Under the pieces are notes generated by a model. It worked only from the letters and a program-made list of their open reading frames with translations. It made no database searches and was not told the DNA's origin. This document shows, in pieces, positions 55,282-64,000 of a DNA stretch of 64,000 bases. The stretch spans positions 310,001 through 374,000 of the forward strand of contig CAXKVR010000038.1 of assembly GCA_964058845.1 (NCBI GenBank). Direction: 5' to 3'. The position numbers were made by a program, and so were the translations under genes. This stretch comes from Carex sylvatica (Eukaryota; Streptophyta; Magnoliopsida; Poales; Cyperaceae). Each line of letters begins with the position of its first letter. The first letter of the stretch is position 1.

Positions 55282-58200
55282 ATGTTAGTTGCACTGTATA
55301 TGGGCGGCAAGCTACAAAAGGGTGTAGATGGCGTGTATTACACGAAAGACGCGGCATTTGGCTTCGAGGTTAATGAAAATACCACATTTCAGGAACTTAA
55401 GCAGATAATATACGAAAAGACTGCTATAAACCCCAACAGGTATGAAATAGAATTGGCTACACGGATTGACAACTCACAAAGGGGTGGGGTGGGGGGTAGA
55501 CCTTACTTTGTGAGGTTTTCAATAACAGATGTGAATTTGTGGAGAGTTGTGTACACTCAATTTGAGTCTAGTGGGGTCTCCGTAATGGACATATATTTAA
55601 AGAGCGTTCCCCGAGGTGGGGCTGGACCTTCTAGTGCGGCCGGAGCTGGACCTTCCGGTTATGACAACCCGGGGTACCACCACCACTCCCCTTATGACAA
55701 CTCGGGGTACCACCACCACTCCCCTTATGAAAACCAGGGGTACCACCACCACTCCCCTTATGACAACCAGGGGTACCACAACTCCCCTGAAAATACTGAA
55801 GATACTGAAGAGTTACCACCATTACCCAGACAGACACCCATAATCCCTAGATTTTCAATTATGCCAGAGTCAGGACCGGTACCCGTTAATCAAACTGATA
55901 TTGATATTAATGTTGATGCTATTGATGCCATACCAGAAAGGGAAATGGAAACGGAGGATGAATACGAAGGAATTTGGGAATCCGATGACTTATCAGATGG
56001 CGATGCAATTGCACCAGGTTTATCCAGGGAAGAAAAATTCCCAATTAGAGGTCGGGAAAATAAGCATCCGGTCGCCACATTCAACGATACCACAGCTTTT
56101 GAAGAGGCAGACATTAGTCATTTTGGCCCTCGTGTTGTATACAATGACGAACTTGCCCCGGGGCAACTTTATACCAACATAGATGAACTTATAAAAAAAA
56201 TCTACGAGACTCATGTTCACGGCAACTGGGAATCTAAAATACACAAAAGGGATCGAACAAGATTAGTTGTGCTATGTAAAACTCACCCGCGGTGCGAGTT
56301 TTGCCTTTTTGCAACCCCTGCAGGTTCCGGAGAAGCATGGATGATTAAGAAGTGTGAACCACCCCATACATGCAAGTCTGCATCCACTAGGACAGACCAT
56401 TCACAGCTGACGGCATCACTAATTGCCAATGCAATTGAGGAAGACATTAAGGAGGATCCATCCATGAGCATCAATGCGGTGGCTAGAACCGTCAGACACA
56501 AATACAAATATGTAACCCCAAAATACAACAGGCTGTGGAGAGGTCGTGAACTTGCAATTTGCAGAATATTCGGTAGTTGGAAGGATTCATACGGCTATCT
56601 GGCACCATTGCTCCAGGCCATGGCAAGTACAAATGTCGGTACTGTATATGAGAGGTGGCATGGCCTCTTTTTTGATAAAGAAGGAATGCTAATAGAGGGA
56701 GCTCAAAAATTCAAGGGCATAGCATGGTCTGTTAGTGCTTGTATCCAAGCTGTGCCATACATCAGACCCGTTATCAGCATTGATGCATGCTTCATGTCTG
56801 GCCGTTATGAGGGGAGGTTATTGATAGCATGTGCATATGATGCTGAGAACCAGTTGTTGCCTTTGGCATTTGTAATTGTTCGTAAAGAGGATGGTGAGAA
56901 CTGGGGATTCTTTATGCAGTTTTTAAGAAGACGGGTGATTGGGGAAGGAAAGTTTTTCTATGTGATATCAGACCAGCACAAAGGAATAAAATTTGTGTTT
57001 GATCGTGAAGATTACGGTTGGTCAACACGTACTGGTGAGTGTGTGCACAGGTTGTGTATGCAACACGTTGCGGAAAACCTTTCCAAGGAAACCGGAAATG
57101 ACAAGTGGGTTCTAGAAACATTTAGACGAAATTGCAGAAAGAAAAAGCCGAGAAGAGTGGTAGAGATGAGTCGCAGTTTTGCAAAGGTATATATATTACA
57201 GTTGTTTACATATATTATTGTATTTTTAGACGACGGTTTTTTAGTACAATTGTTTACTTATATTATTTTATTTTCTTATTTTTCTGTAGTACATGCCAAA
57301 GGCAAATCTCTACTTAATGAAGGTCGGCAAAAATAATCCCCGAGATGTCAACGAAGATGCAGCATACGAGAAAATATATCAATCTCGTGATGGAGGTTAG
57401 CGTTGGGGAATTATGACCACCAACGGGTCCGAGTCGCTAAATGCAGTATTCAAGCAGAGCCGGATGTTACTTGTGGCTGCAATTGTAGAAGACACATTTT
57501 ACAAGTTAAATGCCTGGTTTCAAGAACGGCGTGCTAAGGCCGCAGAATTAATAAGGATGAACCAGTCATTTTCAACAAGGGTGGAGGAGAAACTAAAACA
57601 ACACAGGGACAAAGGTGCAACTATGAACGTGATCCCGATGGAAAATGATGGTACAAAATTCGAAGTGCAAAATCCAAATGAATACGTTTCTACCAGCCGC
57701 AAACCAGATGGCACTATGGAGTTTGTGAAGAGGGCTTGCAAGTATGTGGTTAAATTCGGAGATGCCAGGACGGTAACCTGTACATGCCAAGGACCCCAAC
57801 TAAGTCACATACCCTGTAGTCACGTGATGGCGGTATGCCGAGTGAGAAACTACTGTGAGGATCACTATGTTGCTGACATGTATCGTACCGATTACCTTGC
57901 TTCCACTTGGGGTGGATCTTTCCATTCTTATCCCGATCAGCATGAGTGGCCTTTATATGTCGGTGATAGAACACTTCCTTCAGAAGAATGGATAAGAAAG
58001 GGGAGAAGGAGACACAAGCGTGTTGTAATGACCATGGACGAGATGGGCAGTAGGCGACCGTCGGGAAATCGAGCTCGTCGTTCTGTTTCTGAAAGGCGCA
58101 CAGCAGGTATTTTTTTTTTTTGTATGACACTAATTTATGATTTTATTATAGTAGTAACTGAATTGTATTGTTATGTCCAGATGCCATAAACGCACACAAT

Positions 58201-58368
58201 GAAAGAGAAAATGCTAGAGTTGTTGCTGAAGCAACTGGTAGAACACATCGCCCCCCTCCTGCGAGCCAATCATCTAGTAGCCAAGCATCTACAAGTAATG
58301 CTACACCTGCCGCTGGTACAAGAAAATCTGGTCGTTTTTTAGGTTTATTCGCACGTCGGGCCAAATGA
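55282..58368 (+). pseudogene. MULE3 MuDR-type transposase, one in-frame stop
   Basis: Exon 1 is 55282-57186, exon 2 57290-58106, exon 3 58181-58368. Introns are GT-AG and keep frame. Residues 1-110 form a beta-grasp, PB1-like region. 127-168 is a His-rich repeat. About 275-375 is the MuDR zinc domain (LCKTHPRCEFC, then CEPPHTC). The DDE core has its first Asp in PVISIDACFMSGRYEG and second in YVISDQHKGI. A C2H motif follows in VHRLCMQHVAENL, and the catalytic Glu is in TTNGSESLN. A SWIM finger (CTCQGPQLSHIPCSHVMAVC) precedes a basic tail (GRRRHKR). The protein should bind the MULE ends and move the element. The only break seen is a TAG at 57398-57400, three codons before the GIMTT motif. If that is a sequencing error or is read through, the gene would be complete. 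Confidence 0.9.
55660..55790 (+). repeat. 33-bp tandem repeat encoding a His-rich linker
   Basis: Three full and one partial copies of a 33-bp unit encode YDNxGYHHHSP, between the beta-grasp region and the MuDR zinc domain. The unit is in frame and almost identical at the DNA level, so it expanded recently. The equivalent linker in MULE1 has a different in-frame repeat (RPRPSTSRNSVDLPV). Confidence 0.9.
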
Positions 58369-58793
58369 AGTTCTTCACTCTATTGCTAGTGTGAAAATAA
58401 GCTACGAACTTTAATTGTATTGCATAACTTTAGTTGTATTGTTGAACTTTAGTTGTATTGTTCAATTTTAGTTGTATTGTTGAACTGCTGTAATTTAATT
58501 GTATTGTTAAACTATTTTAAACTAATTCAGAACTACACGCCCTGCCGCAGGCGGTCTGCTGGAAGACGATTTTAGAATTGCTTAGTTTTAAAAATGATGA
58601 AATATATAAGTTATAACTTAGATGAGACGGTTCCGATATAATGACTTAGTTTTAAAACTTGGTTAGTTATAATTATGTTGTAACTAATAACTTTTTTTTG
58701 ACGCCCGCAAATAAAAACCACGAAATGTAAAGTGATAACAACATAAAAGTCATAATGAAAAAAAGTTAATAGTACAGTCCCAAACATATAATA
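58369..58793. repeat. Convergent 3' region of MULE3 with short repeats
   Basis: About 58405-58515 has four or five copies of a 'ctttagttgtattgttgaa' unit of about 22 bp just after the transposase stop. The rest is AT-rich and separates the two gene ends. No gene is seen. Confidence 0.65.
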
Positions 58794-61700
58794 CTACAGT
58801 CCCAGAGTCAAAATACTACAGTCATAACTAAAAAAAAAAAAACATCTGCCTCGTTGTTTCTTTCCGGAGGGATCCCACCTATCAGCTGCTTTGCCTTTGC
58901 GATCCCTGTGTGGCTGCTGGCGCCTCTGTATCTGACTCTGCGGACTAATATCTCCGAAGTCATCCTCTGCACCCTCCTCTCCCATATCCTCTTGAACCTC
59001 TGTATACATGTGATGCATACCTGTGCCATCTCCCCATGGATCAAATGGTAGAGATGACTATGCATCGGCCGACTGTGTACGCATGTCCCATGGATCTTGC
59101 CCCCAGGTTGGAGGATACGTGGAAGGAGGCGGTGCGCCAAATAATGCAGAGGCAAATCCATCTACAGTCTCCCCTGTACTCCCACCAGCCTCGTAGTAGT
59201 GCTCCATTGTATCTCCATAACGTGGTCGGTGGGAGCCTATCACCTCTGCATCTGTACACAGGGCATCCACGCTAAACTCGGCATCGGCATCCCAACGAGG
59301 TGCTCCATCCTAAATTTAAATAATGTTAGATTTTCTTCATACACAGAACTCTGCAATAAATAATATAAACCGGTAACTGACCTGGCCAAGCTCTGCCGGA
59401 ACTCCATATTTATTTCTATAAGCGTTCCATCCTTGGGTATTCAACACCCAGTCGTGGAACTCCCAACCTGTGGTATCACCTGCATAATTGAACGTTAACT
59501 TAGTTAGAACAAAGAATCGGAGGAAAATAAAATGATTGTGTGTGTCCTACTTTCAATATTAACCGAGTAATCACCTGAAGGAGGTGGCGGCATCTCATCG
59601 GCGTAGACAGGGACTCGTTCATGATTCGGATTTCGCGGTGTATCTTTTATCTCCCTCCAATTGATGTTCTCCCCAGCATCGCGCAGCTTGCCAACTAGGC
59701 GGCCATCCCAACCACCTCTCTCCACGACTGGTGCACTGTGCTGGAGCATTTGACATCCTATGGCACGCCAAGCATCCTTCGCCATGCAGGCTAGACTATG
59801 TCCAACTCCTCTGATGGCTGTCAATACCTGCACACAACATATTTTCATTATTATGAAAATAAGAAGTGTAATTAAAATTTATAATTTTTAATTAAAGTAT
59901 GTTTAAGTATTTACCGAGTGAGCATTGACCGGACCCCAAGGCATGTAATTTCTAGATGAATCCATCAGTCTACGTCGAAGGATGTCGCCATAATGACCTG
60001 TAAGGTAGACTGACGGCATGCCGTATCTCTGAAACCATACATCATATCTCAAAGACCCGGGACCAATACCCAATGACTCAGGAGGTGGTGGACTCCATAA
60101 GTGCTGATCCGGATGTCGAGTCCAGTCATACTCCAGGCTGAAACGCTGGCTCCAGTCGACTTTGGGCTTAGTATGCGTCGTACTGCAAGTACAATTAATT
60201 AGAAAAACGGAAAACATTGGCAATATTAAAGTGATAATAAAATTAAGTACATAGTACTTACTTGTGGAACTTCTCAGTATCATCCTTACCCATCAGCGGG
60301 TACTCCGGGATGAAAGCATCTAACCCAAACTGTCGAGACACCCGATCGGGATAGTGGTACTCCACTATCCAGAAACAAACGACCTGTCCCTGGTAATACC
60401 AGAGTGATCTCTGCTGTAATGTGAGCTAACTCAGAAGCCTGTGCTGATAGAATGGACGATATGGAAACCAATCGATACTCGCATCTACGAGCATCTGGAG
60501 CTGACCCCGGACATAAGAAACTCCCCTACCAGTCTCCTCATAGCTGTGGTGAAGGCCCCATATGGCACCATATGCGGAGCATCTATCTAAATCAGTCACT
60601 CCCCACCGAAGAGGTGGATCTGGTATAACTGGCCGACATACCGGCAGATGTGACCACGACCAATGCTGGAGCAAAAGAAGCGGTCCGTGAAGCTGCTTGT
60701 TCCTCACCTGAAATTTTAACTTAAAATAAGAACTCGGTATTTATTCAACCTTAAATAACAACGTAATTTTAATAACAAAATTAGTACAGACTTACCAGAC
60801 AAGCATGACACAGGGCTCTGTATAAGTGGGCGAGAACAGCTCCACCCCAGTTCCACCTCGATGGAGAAAGCATGTCCCTCAAAAGAGAGAGAAACATAAT
60901 CGGGACCGCGTCACCGTTGGAGTCCACGAACATGACTGCCCCACACAAATCCAGCACATACGCCCTAGTATACCTACAATATAAAATAATAGGTTATTTT
61001 ACATAGTTGACATTATTGTTGAATTAATAAGTTATTTTAAAGGGTGTAATGGTACCTCAAGACCGCATCATCGTCAGTAGTCTCAGGATGTATCCGATTC
61101 TGAAAGAAGTGAGAACGAAGTGCCACCAAAGAAATACAGTAACTAGAAAACCGTAAGTCATCCTCATCCTTCTTCTTCTTCTTCAATTTCTTCTGCAGAT
61201 TCTTCGGATGACACCCCAGCAACTCCGGTATCATCATCTGCAGGTCTGGATGGTCTGAGATGCCACCTATGGGGACACCATCGATAGGTAAACCCTATAG
61301 GGCACTCACATCAGCAAGTGTGACTGTCATCGCCCCAACCGGAAGATGAAATGTATGGGTCTCAGGTCGCCATCTCTCGGCTAGACCATGCATAAGAGAT
61401 ATATCGATCTTACTCTGCGGCATGGTGGCAATCTGATACAACCCAAGATTAATGAGGCATCGCTGCATCAATGGATGTGCAACGAACGGAATCTCTGACC
61501 TGCGGTGCCTCACCTTAAGCATGACATCGTCCTGTATTTATTATCAATTTGTGAGACTCAAATCGTGTCATTTTTTAGTACTATTTAACATTATGTATAA
61601 AAATCACGTACCTCAATAGATGCCAACGAGACACGATGCTTAACATGATGGGTCCATAGAAGAGGACTGAAAGTGTCAGGATCATGCCAACCATCTCTAC

Positions 61701-61935
61701 GCCCGGTCTGAGATGACGGACCCGCTCCAGTCGGATCCTCAAATTCTGCTCCAGCCATATCCTCATATGACTGACCCGCTCCACCCAAGGTCGGACCCGC
61801 TCCAGTCGGATCCACTGAGGATGGACTCGCTCCAGTCGGATCCACTGAGGACGGACCCGCTCCAGGCGGGTCCATAGCATCTGGACCCGCTCCAGGCACT
61901 GATGGGTCTCTCCACCGTCTAGAAGATCTACGCAT
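58794..61935 (-). pseudogene. MULE3 plant mobile domain (PMD) gene
   Basis: It starts MRRSSRRWRDPSVPG at 61935. Exon 1 (to about 61612) has a Pro/Gly-rich repeat (DPTGAGPSSV) and ends VSLASIE before GTACGT. Exon 2 has LYQIATMPQSKIDISLMHGL and ERWRPETHTFHLPVGAM. The PMD core exon reads YTRAYVLDLCGAVMFVDSNG and WNWGGAVLAHLYRALCHA. Then come LLLQHWSWSHLPVCRPV, LWYYQGQVVCFWIVEYHYPD, VSRQFGLDAFIPEYPLMG and WFQRYGMPSVYLTGHY. Five or more introns are likely. Stops are TAG at 61295-61297 (Trp expected, AL-W-GLPI), 60426-60428 and 59058-59060. An acidic tail (EEGAEDDFGD) precedes a basic end. A role in silencing or transposition is inferred only from cellular PMD proteins. Confidence 0.8.
61735..61900 (-). 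repeat. Repeat encoding the Pro/Gly-rich N-terminus of the MULE3 PMD protein
   Basis: Units of about 30 bp encode DPTGAGPSSV-type peptides four to five times, with larger spacing further on. The reading frame is kept. Confidence 0.75.
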
Positions 61936-62256
61936 ACTACATTTTAAAAAATATATATAATCAATCACAATAATTAAAAAATAGTAATTACACATATTTT
62001 TATTATCACAACAACAATACATGATACTGTTGGTTGTAGCAATAATCTTTTTCGTCTATTTGACTAATTTGCAAAAACATACAATTATTGAATTTTACGA
62101 TTTCTTTTAGTTTCGAAGAATATGTAGGTTCAAGTAAAATGGAATAGCAAAAGGGAATACTTGGACTGAAGAAATCATGAAGACATCTATCAAGAATTCG
62201 AATTGTAAAATCAAAAGCTTGGTAAAGTAAGTTTGAGGTTGTTTAAACAGGGATAA
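61936..62256. other. Leader region of the MULE3 PMD gene
   Basis: AT-rich DNA directly upstream of the PMD start codon. No coding frame or clear promoter element stands out. Confidence 0.4.
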
Positions 62257-62845
62257 AACATTGGTAACGTTTATAAAACGTTGGTAACATTTATAAAACG
62301 TTGTAACGTTTTTATGAAACGTTATAACGTTTTAGAGAATTTCAGAACTGCTCAATACAGCTGTCTCTATTCTTTCTTAAACGTTGTAACGTTTAAAGCA
62401 TGTCAGAGCTGTAAGCACATAATTCAAAATGAAACGTTGTAACGTTTCTTATAAACGTTGTAACGATTTAATTAATTCTGAGCTTTAGAAATTCCTGTTT
62501 TTGATCAAGTTTGAGTTAGTGAAAAACGTTACATAACATTTTAGGAAACGTTGGTAACGTTTTGATATGTTAGCTGAGCTGTCAGAAAATTAAAACCCTA
62601 AATCGCATTTAGCTAAAACGTTGTAACGTTTTAGGAAACGTTGTAACGTTTTAGGAAACGTTGTAACGTTTTAGGAAACGTTGTAACGTTTTAGGAAACG
62701 TTGTAACGTTTTAGGAAACGTTGTAACGTTTTAGGAAACGTTGGTAACGTTTTGATCAGTTAGCTGAGCTGTCAGAAAATTAAAACCCTAAATCGCATTT
62801 AGCTAAAACGTTGTAACGTTTTAGGAAACGTTGGTAACGTTTTAG
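62257..62845. repeat. Array of AACGTT palindromes upstream of the MULE3 PMD gene
   Basis: More than twenty copies of AAACGTTGTAACGTTT-like palindromes occur. They are scattered at 62257-62590 and strictly tandem with a 20-bp period (AAACGTTGTAACGTTTTAGG) at 62614-62745. A block of about 80 bp containing 'tagctgagctgtcagaaaatt' is present twice (62565-62640 and 62758-62835) around the tandem part. Confidence 0.9.
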
Positions 62846-62860
62846 GTCAATTTATTTTTA

Positions 62861-62996
62861 CTTAATATATATACATGTCTTTCGTCAATTAACTTCAAAT
62901 TAATTTGTACTAATTTATATACATGTCTTTCGTCAATTAACTTCAAATTAATTTGTATTAATATATATACATGTCTTTCGTCAATTAACTTCAAAA
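62861..62996. repeat. Three-copy tandem repeat of about 55 bp
   Basis: The unit runs ATACATGTCTTTCGTCAATT, then AACTTCAAATTAATTTG and TA-rich bases. Three copies differ at only a few positions. Confidence 0.88.
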
Positions 62997-63719
62997 AACC
63001 CTCAACCCTAAATTTTGTAAACCATAAACTCTAACTTTAAATTTTTAAACAAATCAAATAATTCAACCATAATAACCCCAAATTGAACCATAAACCCTAA
63101 ATTCAAAGAAGGGAATCATAAACTATAAATTTTTAAGCAATTCACAATTCATAACCATAAACCCTAAATTGAACTATATCACATTCAAAAAATTTAAGCA
63201 ATTCTACCATAATAATTTTTTTATTAATAATCCCCAATCCAAACAATTCAATAAAGCACCAAATTCGAACAATTGGAGCAATTCAACTAATTGGAGCAAT
63301 TCAACAAATTCGAAACAACTCTAATTCAATCATTATCGAGTCACAATTCAACCAATTCACCAATTCAACTAATTCAACCATTATCGATTCACTAATCCTA
63401 ACCCTAACCCTAACCCTAAATTGAACTAATCAAATCGAAAAAACTTACATTCAAGAGAAGCTCAGTACAGTGGCGGTGCTCGGTGCAGCGGCCGTGACGA
63501 TGCTCAATGCAGTGGTGGCACCGAGCCCGAGAGAAAGTGAGCACAAAGGAGAGAACGAGAGGGAGAGGAGCGGAGCAGTGGCGGTGGCGGAGACAAGGGC
63601 GGCGACGCAATTTTTTTTTTTTTTCCTTTTTCTGGTTTGGTTCGGAGCAAGGCAGAGGGGGGGGCGGGATTAGGGAAGAGGAGAGGGAGGGAGGGGGCGG
63701 CTCACGGGTGGGTATTAAT
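62997..63719. other. Subterminal region of MULE3 without genes
   Basis: Scattered 'aaccctaaa' and 'caattcaa' words are followed by a CCCTAA run at 63396-63420 and a purine-rich GC segment (63460-63700). Small open frames in the latter are low-complexity and I do not call them genes. Confidence 0.5.
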
Positions 63720-63901
63720 TCATAGCGGACCGCCAGGGGGGGTGGTTTGCTTGGGGTAGTGGACCGCCCAGGGGGGGCCGGTTTCCTTCAATATATGGAC
63801 CGCCTGGGGCCCTGGCTGTCGGGGTAGTAATAAAAAAAAATTTAACACGAGGGTATTGTTAAAATTTTGGTTTTTTTAAGGGGTATTAATAAAAATGGCC
63901 G
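63720..63901 (-). repeat. MULE3 right terminal inverted repeat
   Basis: The reverse complement of the left end, with G runs of 6-7 bases instead of the long C runs. The element ends GGCCG at 63901, followed by the duplication CTAAAGAAC. Confidence 0.92.
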
Positions 63902-63913
63902 CTAAAGAACTAT

Positions 63914-64000
63914 TGATAAGCATAAATTATATACACATTTGATCTAGATTTTATTATGAAATAACACCAATTATCTTGTATTTATAATATAAAGTGATTA
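63914..64000 (+). repeat. Start of an LTR of the family seen at 43806
   Basis: TGATAAGCATAAATTATATA and the following 65 bases match the start of the LTR at 43806-45618 with few differences. It begins three bases after the MULE3 target duplication and runs off the window end. Confidence 0.85.

Larger units (their letters stand above)
54787..63901. mobile_element. MULE3: 9.1-kb Mutator-like element with transposase and PMD genes
   Basis: A perfect 9-bp target duplication, CTAAAGAAC, flanks it (54778-54786 and 63902-63910), the Mutator hallmark. The inverted ends begin CGGCCATTTTTATTAATACC on both sides and are similar for about 180-200 bp. They include C-rich or G-rich runs and the phrase GGTCCACTACCCCAAGCAAACC. 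A transposase gene (55282-58368, plus) and a PMD gene (61935-58794, minus) face each other. It is the best preserved of the three MULEs: the transposase has one visible stop. It shares with MULE1 the ATTTTTATTAATACC-like terminus. Confidence 0.95.

Noticed and set aside
59036..59275. Plus-strand frames opposite the C-terminal part of the MULE3 PMD gene
   Set aside because: They lie antisense to a recognisable PMD exon and show no similarity.
62614..62845. Regular 20-bp repeats that look superficially like a CRISPR array
   Set aside because: There are no unique spacers; the units are head to tail and palindromic. It is a plant tandem repeat.
63396..63420. CCCTAA run resembling telomere repeats
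   Set aside because: Only three to four units in the middle of a transposon. It is too short to indicate a telomere or an internal telomeric block.

Overview
This window is repeat-rich nuclear DNA from a flowering plant, most likely a eudicot. It contains Ty1/copia and Ty3/gypsy (Athila-type) LTR retrotransposons with plant primer-binding sites, Mutator-like elements (MULEs), hAT-like elements and MITEs. It also carries fragments of two plant host genes: the start of a SIZ1-like SUMO E3 ligase and the last exon of a TPD1-like secreted ligand. I see no rRNA or tRNA gene, no CRISPR array and no complete host gene. The species cannot be named from sequence alone.

Layout. 1-16107 is a nest of copia elements. 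A young copy (A, 3398-12712, 5-bp duplication AATAG, two 1971-bp LTRs) sits in the 3' LTR of an older relative (B). B lies in a third, inverted copy (C, 13128-16107). A gypsy LTR fragment (1-199) cuts the pol of B. 16108-25700 is AT-rich and gene-poor. It holds two hAT-like elements (17038-18552 and 20041-20772), the SIZ1-like exons (21180-23052), a 34-base C run, a decayed MULE fragment and small MITEs.

25726-63901 is dominated by three MULEs of about 5.2, 20.1 and 9.1 kb. The 20.1-kb one is swollen by an 11-kb gypsy insertion (32522-43430, duplication ACTCT) and a 1.8-kb LTR (43806-45618). Each MULE carries the same two genes facing each other: a MuDR-type transposase with an N-terminal beta-grasp (PB1-like) region, and a multi-exon plant mobile domain (PMD) gene. 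The transposase is reduced to its N-terminus in MULE1. It is a multi-stop pseudogene in MULE2 and nearly intact, with one visible stop, in MULE3. All three PMD genes contain stops. A TPD1-like exon lies about 0.4 kb from the left end of MULE3. The window ends inside a copy of the LTR family seen at 43806.

How the parts relate. A, B and C supply remnants of one copia family, and A must have moved with help because its own enzymes are broken. The gypsy element is also enzymatically dead (reverse-transcriptase active site deleted, integrase catalytic Glu changed, three nonsense codons) although its LTRs are still close to identical. The most interesting themes are four: the recurrent transposase plus PMD architecture; a palindromic motif related to ACACGGGTCGTGT spread through the gypsy LTRs, coding linkers and spacers; a copia leader built of hairpin modules with a compensatory base change; and palindrome- and repeat-rich MULE ends.
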